From the NCBI GenBank assembly GCA_963772225.1, contig CAVYWD010000001.1:62001-126000 (forward strand): 64,000 nt of DNA, in the 5' to 3' direction. Each line of letters starts with the position of its first letter. Position 1 is the first letter of the stretch. Under the pieces are notes generated by a model that was not told the origin of the DNA, made no database searches, and was given only the letters and a program-made list of their open reading frames with translations. The translations under genes were made by a program, and so were the position numbers. Source of the DNA: CAVYWD01 sp963772225 (GTDB taxonomy: Bacteria > Myxococcota > Myxococcia > Myxococcales > UBA5297). This document shows positions 10,406 to 18,805 of this stretch, in pieces.

Positions 10406-10477
10406 TGGGCCCTGCAGGGTTCGAACCTGCGACCAAGCGGTTATGAGCCGCCAGCTCTACCGCTGAGCTAAGGGCCC
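10406..10477 (-). tRNA. tRNA-Ile2 (CAU anticodon, lysidine type) or elongator tRNA-Met
   Basis: A 72-nt cloverleaf on the minus strand. Acceptor GGGCCCT/AGGGCCC, D-arm GCTC/GAGC, anticodon stem GGCGG/CCGCT with loop CTCATAA (anticodon CAT), variable TGGTC, T-arm GCAGG/CCTGC with TTCGAAC, discriminator A73. CCA is not encoded. The anticodon-arm and variable-loop sequence (GGCG-CTCATAA-CGCTTGGTCGC) resembles bacterial tRNA-Ile2, whose C34 is changed to lysidine by TilS so that it reads AUA, more than elongator tRNA-Met. Confidence 0.9.
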
Positions 10478-10533
10478 TTCGGGGTGCGACTCATCGCATG
10501 GCGAAGCGGCACAGTTCAAGCGCGCTGTGCGGG

Positions 10534-10561
10534 TTGCGCGAGCGCGAGCCTGTGATATATC
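10534..10561 (+). promoter_or_regulatory. Sigma-70-like promoter candidate for the zinc-ribbon gene
   Basis: TTGCGC (10534-10539), 16-base spacer, TATATC (10556-10561). A small hairpin CCCGCC/GGCGGG (10561-10578) then lies in the short leader, followed by GGAGG and the GTG start. Confidence 0.45.
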
Positions 10562-10601
10562 CCGCCCGATTTGGCGGGGAAACGAAGTTTGGAGGCCGTC
10601 C

Positions 10602-11345
10602 GTGTCTGTCAAGGAGATCCTCAAGGGGCTGCACGCGCTTCAGAAGGTGGACCTCGAGATCCTCGAGCTCCAGCGGGCGGGCGACGCCCACCCCAAGCGA
10701 CTCGCCGAGCTCGATCAGCAGCTCGCCGGCGCGCGCGCGGCAGTCGAAGTGGAGCGAGGCCGCAACGCAGAGAACGAGCGCGCTCGGCGGGACAAAGAAT
10801 CGGAGATCCAGGCCGAGAAGGAGAAGATCAAGAAATGGGAGTCCCGGCTGGCGGACATGCGCACCACGCGCGAGTACGCCGCGCTCGCCCGGGAGATCGA
10901 CATCGCCAAGAAGGCCATCCTCAACCAAGAGGATGAGCTCAAGGCCTTGGTCGACCAGTCCGCCGAGCTCAAGCGCGCCCTGGCCGACAAGGAGGCCGAG
11001 CTCAGCCGCCGCGAAGACGGCACTGCCGCCGAGCGGGCCGAGCTCACCTCGAAGATCAGCTCGCTCACCAGCCAGGTGAAGGAGCTCTCCGAGAAGCGTG
11101 CCGACGTCGCCAAGGTCGCCGACCCCACGCTGGTGGGCCGCTACGACACCATCCGGAAGAAGCGGGGCTCGGGCGTCGTGCCGGTCGTCAACGGCATCTG
11201 CAAGGGCTGCAACATGCGCCTGCCGCCGCAGCTGCAGAATATCCTGCGCTCCGGTGCCACCATCGAGGCCTGCCCGTCCTGCCAGCGGCTCATCTACGCC
11301 TCCGAGGTCTTCACCGCAGAAGCGCTGGGCCTGCAGCCGAGCTAG
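10602..11345 (+). CDS. Coiled-coil protein with C4 zinc ribbon (CdsZ/CT398-like, DUF164)
   Basis: 247 residues from GTG 10602, chosen because GGAGG lies six bases upstream and the family N-terminus (VKEILKGLHALQKVDLEILE) begins here. Residues 5-190 form a long two-strand coiled coil rich in Lys/Glu/Leu. The C-terminus has the zinc ribbon with two CxxC pairs (CKGCNMRLP about residue 203, CPSCQRLIY about residue 227). Proteins of this family are widespread, often beside RNase H genes; chlamydial CT398 interacts with sigma-54 and with secretion proteins. Exact role here unknown. rnhA starts 100 bases downstream on the same strand. Confidence 0.88.
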   Translation: MSVKEILKGLHALQKVDLEILELQRAGDAHPKRLAELDQQLAGARAAVEVERGRNAENERARRDKESEIQAEKEKIKKWESRLADMRTTREYAALAREIDIAKKAILNQEDELKALVDQSAELKRALADKEAELSRREDGTAAERAELTSKISSLTSQVKELSEKRADVAKVADPTLVGRYDTIRKKRGSGVVPVVNGICKGCNMRLPPQLQNILRSGATIEACPSCQRLIYASEVFTAEALGLQPS

Positions 11346-11445
11346 CTGCAAAGCCCTCGAAGGTCGCCCGGGGTGTCGCCCAGGTCGTTCCGGCGGGAGC
11401 GCCGGCGATGGGGCGAGGGCGCCAGGAGCTTTTAGGAACCGACCC

Positions 11446-12123
11446 ATGCCCCTCCCCTCGCGCGCCGAGGTGCTCGCGTTCATGGCGCGGCACGAGCCCC
11501 TCGAGCAGACGCTGGCGCATTTCCCCGGCGTGACCCGCGAGCATCTCCGCGCCGTCCTGCGCGAGGCCGCGCTGCTCCTTCGCGCGGAGGAGGCCCAGAT
11601 CCCCGGGGCCCAACCCGACCCTCGCCCCGAGCCGGCGCATTCCCCTCCGCCTCACCAGGCGCCGCCTTCCGCCGCGAAGGCCCCTCCAGCGCCCGCCGCG
11701 GCGCTGCCCGCTTCCCGAGCGCGGCGGCTGCGGCTCTTCTCCGACGGCGCGGCCCGCGGCAACCCGGGGCCCGCGGGCGCGGGCTCGGTGCTGGTCAAGG
11801 CCGACGGTGTGGTGGTGGCGCGCCTGGGCAAGTTCCTGGGCAGCCAAACGAACAACGTCGCCGAGTACCAGGGCCTCATCCTCGGCCTCGAGGCGGCCCT
11901 GAAGCTGGGCGCCGAAGAGATCGAGGTTCGCGCCGACAGCGAGCTGATGATCCGTCAGCTCCAGGGGAAGTACCGCGTGAAGAACGCCGGCCTCAAGCCC
12001 CTGTACGACCGCGCCCGAGAGCTCTTGGGACACTTCGCCAAAGCGGACGTCGCCCACGTGCCGCGCGAGGAGAACCGCGAGGCCGACGAGATGAGCAACC
12101 GAGCCATCGACGAGCGGATGTGA
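11446..12123 (+). CDS. rnhA: RNase HI with N-terminal helical extension
   Basis: Cleaves RNA in RNA-DNA hybrids. 225 residues from ATG 11446. The catalytic domain occupies about residues 92-222 with the acidic active site: Asp in LFSDGAARGNPGPAG, Glu in NNVAEYQGLI, Asp in VRADSELMIRQL, and Asp in REENREADEMSN. It is the plant/archaeal-like shorter form lacking the basic protrusion seen in E. coli. Residues 1-42 form an extra helical segment (LEQTLAHFPGVTREHLRAVL) joined by a Pro/Ala linker; this resembles a small HTH-like domain but I do not recognise it. Confidence 0.93.
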   Translation: MPLPSRAEVLAFMARHEPLEQTLAHFPGVTREHLRAVLREAALLLRAEEAQIPGAQPDPRPEPAHSPPPHQAPPSAAKAPPAPAAALPASRARRLRLFSDGAARGNPGPAGAGSVLVKADGVVVARLGKFLGSQTNNVAEYQGLILGLEAALKLGAEEIEVRADSELMIRQLQGKYRVKNAGLKPLYDRARELLGHFAKADVAHVPREENREADEMSNRAIDERM

Positions 12124-12126
12124 GGC

Positions 12127-12144
12127 GCCCTCCCTCTTGAGGGC
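12127..12144 (+). terminator. Possible weak terminator after rnhA
   Basis: GCCCTC, 6-nt loop, GAGGGC just after the rnhA stop; GGTTTT follows seven bases later. The stem is short and the T-run displaced, so support is modest. Confidence 0.35.
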
Positions 12145-12203
12145 GGTGCGGTTTTCGCCGCGGCGCAGTTGCGAACGGCCCTTGCGCCGCGTATTACCGG
12201 CCG

Positions 12204-13466
12204 GTGCGCCCTTCGAGCGACTACATCCTGATCGGCCCCCGCGGAGACCTGAGCGCCGACGAAGACGCTCGCTCGCGGCTCGCCCAGCGGCCCGGCCGCT
12301 ACCTCCTGGCCCCGACTTCGCCCGATCTCCTGCTCGCCGTGCGCGCGCCCTACTCGACCGAAACGGCGCCGGCGCCGCGCGCGGTGCTCGCCGGCGACCT
12401 CTCGGGCCTCGCGCTGGCGGACGTGATCGCCTTCCTCAACCAGAGCCGGGTGAGCGGCGTCTTGAAGGTCCTCACGCCCGAAGGTGAGCGGGCGCTCGCC
12501 TTCAAGGCCGGCGAGATCCGCAGCGCCGCCTCCGACGATCCGGCGGACTCGGTCGGGGAGATCGCCGTCCGCCTCGGCCTGCTGGACCGCGTCGCCCTCG
12601 ACCAGGTCATGGCCAAGAAGCCGCCCGCGAACCGCGTGGGACGCCTCCTGGTCGAGGCCGGACACCTCGCGCCCCACGGCCTGTGGCGCTGCCTGCAGCA
12701 CCAGGTGAGCGAGGTCTTTCACGGCCTGCTCCTGGCGCAGTCCGGGGCGTTCCTGCTGGTCGACGAGGAGGTGGACGAGCGCGGCACGCCGGCCATCAAC
12801 ACCCAGGGCCTGCTCCTGGACTCGCTGCGGCGCATCGACGAGATGAAGGAGTACCGCAAGCGCCTCCCGTCCTCTCAGGCGTACATGGTGCGAAAGCGGG
12901 CGGCGGGGACCAGCCTGGACGAGCAGCAGCGCGCGCTCTACGACCTGTGCACGGGCGAGCGCACGCTCGCAGAGATAGCCCGGGCAACGCGGCTCTCCGA
13001 GTTCGAGGCGACGAAGGCCCTGCACGCCTTGGTCGAGGCCGGGTACGTCTCTTCGGCCGCGAGCCCGCAGTCGGCCCCGACGATGACCCCGACGCCCACC
13101 GCCGAGGAGGTGGCGGGGGTCTTCAACTCCATCTTCCGGGAGATCCTCGCCGAGGTTCGAGCGGTCAACATGTCCAAGGAATTCCTGGCGGCGGCGACCG
13201 GCGCGCTCGCTGGGCAAGCGGCGAAGTTCCCGTTCTTCGCGCGGCTCGCGTTCCAGCCGGACGGCTCGCTCCCCGATGAAGCGCTCTTTTCAAACCTGGC
13301 GAACGCCTCGCTTTCGCCCACCGAGCGAGCCCGCACCCTCCACGCCGCGCTGAGCGAGCTCATGTTCTTTCTGCTCTTCCAAACCAGCGAGCTCCTCGAG
13401 CCCAAGGCCGACGAAGACCTGGCGCGGCGGGTCAAGCAGCTGCTCGCGGCCATCGAGGGCCTCTGA
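12204..13466 (+). CDS. DUF4388 (PatA-like) domain protein
   Basis: 420 residues with a GTG start at 12204; other starts are possible because no strong ribosome site is visible. Residues 60-165 match DUF4388, a domain common in deltaproteobacterial and cyanobacterial regulators (LAGDLSGLALADVIAFLNQS; SGVLKVLTPEGERALAFKAG). A second winged-helix-like module follows (LYDLCTGERTLAEIARATRL). The C-terminus (residues 300-420) is helical and not recognised. No receiver or output domain is present, so it may work as an adaptor. The stop is one base before the truD ATG, so the two are probably co-translated. Confidence 0.8.
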   Translation: MRPSSDYILIGPRGDLSADEDARSRLAQRPGRYLLAPTSPDLLLAVRAPYSTETAPAPRAVLAGDLSGLALADVIAFLNQSRVSGVLKVLTPEGERALAFKAGEIRSAASDDPADSVGEIAVRLGLLDRVALDQVMAKKPPANRVGRLLVEAGHLAPHGLWRCLQHQVSEVFHGLLLAQSGAFLLVDEEVDERGTPAINTQGLLLDSLRRIDEMKEYRKRLPSSQAYMVRKRAAGTSLDEQQRALYDLCTGERTLAEIARATRLSEFEATKALHALVEAGYVSSAASPQSAPTMTPTPTAEEVAGVFNSIFREILAEVRAVNMSKEFLAAATGALAGQAAKFPFFARLAFQPDGSLPDEALFSNLANASLSPTERARTLHAALSELMFFLLFQTSELLEPKADEDLARRVKQLLAAIEGL

Positions 13467-13467
13467 C

Positions 13468-14544
13468 ATGGCGGGCGATCCACTCGAGGGCCTGCCCTAC
13501 GCCACGCCGGAGCTGCCCGGCACCGGCGGCCAGATCCGCGCCGAGCCCGAGGACTTCGAGGTCGAGGAGGTGCCGGCCTACGAGCCGTGCGGAGAAGGGC
13601 CGCACCTCTTCCTGTGGGTCGAGAAGCGAGGCCGCAACACGCGCGACGTGGGGCGCGAGCTCGCCCAGGCGCTGCGGGTGGCGGAGCGGGACGTGGGAGC
13701 GGCCGGCCAGAAGGACCGCCGCGCCTTGACGCGGCAGCTCTTCTCGGTGCCAGGCCGCGCGCCCGAGGACGCGCGCGACCTCGCCGGCGAAGGCTGGCGG
13801 GTGCTCTCGGCGGTCCGGCACCAGAACAAGCTCAAGGTCGGCCACCTCAAGGGCAACCGATTCCGCATCCGCGTCCGCGGCGGAGGGCCCCAGGCGCTCG
13901 ATCGGGCGCGCGCGGTGGCACAGGCGCTCGAGCAGCGCGGCCTCCCCAACGCCTTCGGCCCCCAGCGCTTCGGGCGCGACGGGCTCAACGCCGAGCTCGG
14001 CCGCGCGCTGGTGAAGGGCGACCCGGCCCCGCGGGCCCGCGCCGATCGCTTCCTGCGGCGGCTGTCCATCTCCGCCTACCAGTCGCTGCTCTTCAACCGG
14101 GTGCTCGCCCAGCGGATGCTCGACGGGCTGCTGGGCGCGGCCGTCCCGGGCGACCTGATGAAGAAGGTCGAGACCGGCGGGCTCTTCGTGAGCCGCGACG
14201 CGGCCGTGGACGCACCGCGGGTGGCCCACTTCGAGATCACGCCCACCGGCCCCATGTTCGGCCACCGCATGATGGAGCCCGAGGCCGACGCGCTGGCGCG
14301 CGAGCGGGCTGTGCTTTCGGCCGAGGGCCTCACGCTCGCTTCCTTCGAAAAGCTCAAGGGCGACGGCGAGGGGACGCGCCGGGCGCTGCGCCTCCCGCTG
14401 AAGCTCTTGGTGGAGGCGAAGCCCGAGGCGCTCTGCCTCACCTTCGCGCTGGAGAAGGGCGCGTACGCCACGGCCGTCCTGCGCGAGGTCATGAAGGTCG
14501 ACGGCGCGGCGCTGGCGCCGGCGTCGCTGGTCGAGGAAGGTTAG
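13468..14544 (+). CDS. truD: tRNA pseudouridine(13) synthase TruD
   Basis: 358 residues. Isomerises U13 of tRNA(Glu) and others to pseudouridine. Key family motifs: N-terminal GGQIRAEPEDFEVEEVPAYE; the catalytic block AAGQKDRRALTRQLFS with the nucleophilic Asp in QKDRRA; the NKLKVGHLKGNRFRIRVRG strand; GLPNAFGPQRFGRDG; and the TRUD-insert region with SAYQSLLFNRVL. Length and motif order are normal. It starts one base after the DUF4388 stop and its stop overlaps that of the convergent small gene at 14541. Confidence 0.95.
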   Translation: MAGDPLEGLPYATPELPGTGGQIRAEPEDFEVEEVPAYEPCGEGPHLFLWVEKRGRNTRDVGRELAQALRVAERDVGAAGQKDRRALTRQLFSVPGRAPEDARDLAGEGWRVLSAVRHQNKLKVGHLKGNRFRIRVRGGGPQALDRARAVAQALEQRGLPNAFGPQRFGRDGLNAELGRALVKGDPAPRARADRFLRRLSISAYQSLLFNRVLAQRMLDGLLGAAVPGDLMKKVETGGLFVSRDAAVDAPRVAHFEITPTGPMFGHRMMEPEADALARERAVLSAEGLTLASFEKLKGDGEGTRRALRLPLKLLVEAKPEALCLTFALEKGAYATAVLREVMKVDGAALAPASLVEEG

Positions 14545-14798
14545 GCCTGCGCGGGCCGCTCAGCGGGCGGGCGCCTCTCCTCACGCGCCCGGATGAGATA
14601 GCCCATCAACATCAGCGACGACGTGTTCTCCAGGACCCGCTCCGGATCCCGGGAGATGAGGTTCGCGCTGTACGAGAGGAAGAACTGCGCCAGCTCCTCG
14701 CCGGCCTCCTTCACGATGAGCGCGTTGAGGGCGGCCGCCTCCATGGTCCGGATGTCGTTGATGAAGCTGATGGCCAGAGCCTTCTTGTCGTTCTCCAC
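14541..14798 (-). CDS. Small conserved-type protein of unknown function
   Basis: 85 residues from GTG 14798, preceded by GGGGAGGG at five bases. The frame is open to ATG 14954, but that extra segment is Arg/Ala-rich with no coding character, so the internal GTG is preferred. The sequence is amphipathic and helical (NDKKALAISFINDIRTMEAA; AGEELAQFFLSYSANLISRD), with no signal peptide, membrane segment or known motif. Its stop overlaps that of truD by three bases in convergent orientation. It is divergent from the next small gene at 15025. Confidence 0.6.
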   Translation of the reverse strand: MENDKKALAISFINDIRTMEAAALNALIVKEAGEELAQFFLSYSANLISRDPERVLENTSSLMLMGYLIRAREERRPPAERPAQA

Positions 14799-15024
14799 GT
14801 CGCCCTCCCCTGACGGAGCGGCGGGGCGCCTCGCGGCCCGCCAGGGCAATATCCGTTCCGGCCCCGCCGTCCGCAACGCCCTGGCCCGCCGCACCGCCTC
14901 GACGAGCGCCGCGACAGACCGGCGCCGCTGACTTTGCGCTGGGAAATCGGCCATGACAGAATCGCCGCCCGCATCGGCTCCACAGGGCGAGCTCCTTCAG
15001 GAGGCTCTCGCAAAGGAGGGCGGT

Positions 15025-15216
15025 ATGTTCACGGGCGTGAAGGTCTTTTCCGCCACCAAGGCGAAAGACCGCGAAGAGCTGGGCGAGCACGTCACTCGGT
15101 GGCTCAAGTCGAACGGCGACCTCGACATCGTAGATCGCGTGGTGACGCAGTCCTCGGACAACGAGTTCCACTGTCTCACCGTGGTTCTGTTCTACCGCGA
15201 GCGCAAGGGCGCCTGA
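15025..15216 (+). CDS. Small protein of unknown function, possible alpha/beta fold
   Basis: 63 residues. Start ATG 15025 has AAAGGAGG upstream; an earlier in-frame ATG at 14953 has no such site. Sequence (MFTGVKVFSATKAKDREELG; VTRWLKSNGDLDIVDRVVTQ; HCLTVVLFYRERKG) suggests a beta-alpha-beta unit, reminiscent of small ligand-binding proteins such as dodecin-like or sporulation-type domains, but no family is certain. Followed 52 bases later by the MFS gene. Confidence 0.65.
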   Translation: MFTGVKVFSATKAKDREELGEHVTRWLKSNGDLDIVDRVVTQSSDNEFHCLTVVLFYRERKGA

Positions 15217-15268
15217 GGGGCGTCTCTCGCCGCTGGGCCCATCTCCAAGACCGAGAATCGGACGCGAC

Positions 15269-16540
15269 ATGCCCGGGACGAGCCCCCGCATGATGGCGCG
15301 TGAGCCTCGAGCCGACGGCGCCTTGGCGCGCGGGCTCGCGGTGCTCGCCTTCGTCAACCTCTTCAATTACCTCGACCGCTTCGTCGTCGCCGCCCTGGTG
15401 GAGAGCCTGAAGCGCTCTGAGCTGTCGCTCTCGGACGCGCAGCTCGGCTCGCTGATGACCGGCTTCATCGTGGTCTACATGACGACCTCGCCGGTCTTCG
15501 GCGCGCTGGGCGACCGGCGGGCGCGGCCGCCGCTCATCGCGCTGGGGGTCGCGGTGTGGAGCGTCGCCACCGCCCTGGCCGGGTTCGCCCGCGGCTTCAC
15601 CTCGCTCTTCCTGGCACGCGCCGCGGTCGGCGTTGGGGAGGCGGCGTACGGGACCCTCGCGCCGAGCCTGCTCTCCGACTACTTTCCCAAGGCGCGCCGC
15701 GGCCGGGTCTTCGCGCTGTTCTTCGCGGCCATCCCCATCGGCTCGGCCCTGGGCTACGTGCTGGGCGGGCTCGTCGACCGCGCCTGGGGGTGGCGCGCGG
15801 CGTTCTTCATCGCCGGGGCGCCCGGCGTGTTGCTCGCCTGGCTCGCGCTCCGCCTGCCCGACCCCCCGCGGGGCGCTCAGGATGAGCCGGAGCGCGAGCC
15901 GCGGCCCTCGGGTGCGGGCTTCTTTTCGACCTACCGCCGCCTCCTCGGCCACGAGCCGTACGCGCTCACGGTGCTCGGCTACGCCGCCTATACCTTCGCT
16001 TTGGGCGGCCTCGCGTTTTGGATGCCGGCCTTCCTCGAGCGCGCCCGCGGGGTGCCGCGCTCCCAGGCGACCGTGCAGTTCGGGGCCATCGTGGTGGTCA
16101 CCGGGTTCATCGGCACGTTCGCCGGAGGCTGGCTGGGCGACGCGCTGCTGCGCCGCCATCGGCAGGCCTACCTCTGGCTGTCCGGCGCCGCGACGCTCGC
16201 CGCCGCGCCGCTGAGCCTCCTGGTCTTCACCGCGCGCTCGCCCTCGGTCTACGTCCCTTCGCTGGTGGTGGCCGAGGTGCTCCTCTTCGCCTCGACCGGC
16301 CCCATCAACTCGGCGCTGGTGAACCTGGTCGCCCCGAGCGAGCGGGCGACGGCGGTGGCGCTGTGCAACTTCGCCATCCACGCCCTCGGCGACGTCCCCT
16401 CGCCGTGGCTCATCGGCGTCCTCTCCGACCGCGGCGGGCTCAGGAGCGCGGTGCTGCTCGTGCCCGTGGCCATCCTGGTCAGCGGGGCCGTCTGGTGCCT
16501 GGCCGCCGCGCGCGCCCAACGCCGCGGCGAGGGCGGGTAA
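15269..16540 (+). CDS. MFS transporter, Spinster-like
   Basis: 423 residues, twelve predicted membrane helices. Contains the MFS loop motif between helices 2 and 3 (GALGDRRARPP) and the glycine-rich helix-5 segment (GSALGYVLGGLVDRAWGWRA). The N-terminal NLFNYLDRFVVAALVESLKR matches the Spinster/sphingolipid-transporter-like branch (YxDR motif). Substrate unknown; bacterial members move lipids, organic acids or drugs. The start at 15269 is the first ATG; another Met nine residues in is possible. No obvious operon partner. Confidence 0.85.
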   Translation: MPGTSPRMMAREPRADGALARGLAVLAFVNLFNYLDRFVVAALVESLKRSELSLSDAQLGSLMTGFIVVYMTTSPVFGALGDRRARPPLIALGVAVWSVATALAGFARGFTSLFLARAAVGVGEAAYGTLAPSLLSDYFPKARRGRVFALFFAAIPIGSALGYVLGGLVDRAWGWRAAFFIAGAPGVLLAWLALRLPDPPRGAQDEPEREPRPSGAGFFSTYRRLLGHEPYALTVLGYAAYTFALGGLAFWMPAFLERARGVPRSQATVQFGAIVVVTGFIGTFAGGWLGDALLRRHRQAYLWLSGAATLAAAPLSLLVFTARSPSVYVPSLVVAEVLLFASTGPINSALVNLVAPSERATAVALCNFAIHALGDVPSPWLIGVLSDRGGLRSAVLLVPVAILVSGAVWCLAAARAQRRGEGG

Positions 16541-16632
16541 AGCGCGCCGCGCGGCTCCGGGTGCCTGGGCCCGATTCGACGCGTTCTCCTCTCGACAGAT
16601 CCTCGCTCAGCCGACCGCCGTGCTGTTTGCCA

Positions 16633-17462
16633 ATGAGCCATTCCCTCATCAGCGCCTACCGAGTCGGCGAACGGCGCCTGGCGACCGTCTTCACCGACAT
16701 CACCGAGCGCAAGCGCGCCGAGGAGTCGCTCCGCGAGGCCGATCGGCGCAAGAACGAGTTCCTGGGCATGCTCTCGCACGAGCTGCGCAATCCGCTCACG
16801 CCCATTCGCAACAGCATCTACGTCCTCGAGCGGACCGCGCCAAGCGGAGAGCAGGCGCGCCGGGCCCTCTCGGTCATCGCTCGACAGGTGGACCACCTGG
16901 CGCGCCTGGTGGACGACCTGCTCGACGTCACCCGCGTCAGCCGCGGCAAGGTCCGGCTCCAGCGCACCCGCCTGGACCTCGTCGAGCTGGTTCGCCGAAC
17001 CGTGGAGGACCACCGATCGATGCTGGAGAGCCGCGAGGTCGTCCTCGAGCTCCCGGACGCGGCTCTCTGGATCCAGGGCGACTCGACGCGCTTGGCCCAG
17101 GCGCTCGGGAACCTCCTCCACAATTCGGCCAAGTTCACCTCCGACGGCGGGAGGGTCGCCGTCTCACTGACTCGGACCGGGTCGCGCGCGGTGCTCCAGG
17201 TCGTCGACAACGGAGCCGGCATCGACGCCGACACGCTCCAGCGCCTCTTCGAGCCGTTCGCGCAAGCCGACCGGAGCCTGGACCGAAGCCACGGCGGCTT
17301 GGGCTGGGGCTCGCCCTGGTGAAAGGCATGGTCGCGCTTCACGGCGGCACGGTCCGCGCCGAGAGCGATGGGCCCGGCCGAGGCGCGCGCATGACCTTCG
17401 AGCTCCCGGCCGAGGCGCCCAGCGACGGCGAGCTCCGCCCCGCCGCGACCGACCGCGGCTGA
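16633..17462 (+). pseudogene. Histidine kinase fragment: PAS end, HisKA and HATPase, frameshifted near 17304
   Basis: From ATG 16633 the protein opens in the last strand of a PAS domain (ISAYRVGERRLATVFTDITE), so the sensor part is absent. HisKA follows with the phospho-acceptor His in LSHELRNPLTP, then the ATPase domain N-box (LGNLLHNSAKF), and G1 (DNGAGID). In the next box the literal frame reads HGGLGWGSPW and stops at 17322. Adding one base near 17304 restores HGGLGLGLALVKGMVALHGG and a C-terminus to TGA 17462 (about 276 residues). Thus two defects exist: missing N-terminus and a frameshift that would remove the second ATP-lid glycine box. The restored end matches hybrid kinases that usually continue into a receiver domain; a fitting receiver is encoded at 22500. 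Confidence 0.75.
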
Positions 17463-17577
17463 TCGTTCCTCCCTCGGCGAATCCGCCGGCGCGCGAGCGG
17501 CGAAGCGACGTGCGAGCGCCAATCCGCTCGCCTCGCAAGCCGTCGGTCGGGCTCGCCGGCGCGAGCGGCGCATCGAC

Positions 17578-18775
17578 TCAGCCGGCCGGCGCCGCGCGCC
17601 GCCGCTTCTCCGCCTCCACCGCCGCGACATGCCCGCGAATCTCCTCCACGCGGGCCGCCCACGATTCGCGCCGCACGGCCTCCGAGCGCTCGCGCCGCGG
17701 CCCCGGCGCCTTTAGCGCCTCGCGCAGCTTCTGCACGAAGTCCTCGCGCCCCCGGCCGATGAGACACTGCCCCAGCTGCTCCACCTCCGGCACCGCGGTC
17801 GACACCACCGGCAGCCCGGCGGCCAGGTACTCGCGGACCTTGAGTGGATTGGCGTTCAGCGTCAGCTCGTTGATGCGAAACGGCAGGAGCGCCACGTCGA
17901 AGCCCTTGGCCAGCGCGGGCAGCTCGGCGTAGGGCCGCGGTCCCAGGAGGTGCACGTTCGGCCACCGGCCCAGCCGACTCACGTCCACGCGCGCCCGGCC
18001 GACGACCACCACGTTCCCTTCGGGAAATGCCTCGGCCGCCGCCTCGAAGAGCTCCAGGTCCACCCAGATCCGCGACCAGGCCGAAGAAGCCGAAGACCGG
18101 CCGCGGCAGCAGGGCGACCTCCGGCGGCACGCGGAGCTCGGGGCGGAGCGCGCGGGCGAAGTGCGCGTGGTCCACCCCGTGGCGGACGAGGGCGGTGCGC
18201 GGATTCAAGGCGCGCTTGGCCTGGAAGAGCCGCTCGGCCGAGGTGATGACGAGGTCGCTCGCGGCGATGAGCTTCGCCTCCGCCTCGGCGATGGCCTTCG
18301 ACGGCGCGTCGGAGAACGCCGAGAACTCGTCCACGCAGTGGTAGATGAGCAGCGCCGGGTTCAGGCTGCGCGCCACCGGCTCCGCCGAGGGGAGAAAGGT
18401 CCAGACGATGGGCCGCGCGAAGCCCAGGCGGTGCATCGTCCGGGCGATCTGCCAGCGCAGCGCGGAGCGGTTGATCGCCCGGGCGGCCCCGCTCCCGAAC
18501 ACGGGCAGCGCCAGCGGCGACAGCACGTGGATGCCCGGCTCGACCTCCTGCACCCCCGAGAGCGCCCCCTGGAGCTTCACGGCGATCCGCCGGACATCGT
18601 GGCGCGTCGCGCGCGGCGGGCGGTTCCCCAGGGAGTTCACCCAGAGCACGCGGTTCTCCTTCGAGAGCGCCCGCATCAGGTGCATCTTCGAGAGCGGGTC
18701 GCCGCTCCAGTCGTTGGAGAAACAAACGATGTCCCGCCCCCGCAGCGCCTCGCCAAGGTCCAGGTCTCGCCGCAT
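17578..18775 (-). CDS. Glycosyltransferase of the exopolysaccharide locus (apparent frameshift near 18065)
   Basis: About 398 residues after frame repair. ATG 18775 has GGAGG upstream; the GTG nine bases earlier is too close to that site. N-terminal half: GRDIVCFSNDWSGDPLSKMH, an N-terminal Rossmann domain, and IYHCVDEFSAF. The break lies just after GFFGLVAD; the next frame resumes with VDLELFEAAAEAFPEGNVVV and a GT4/GT1-type acceptor-nucleotide domain (LLGPRPYAELPALAKGFDVA; NPLKVREYLAAGLPVVST). Homologues commonly read GLxADWVDL here, which supports one family member rather than two genes. Likely transfers a sugar from a nucleotide donor to the repeat unit at the inner membrane. Last gene of the minus-strand locus. 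Confidence 0.82.
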
Positions 18776-18805
18776 GCGCCCCACCCTCCTTCGCTCGAGG
18801 CCGCC

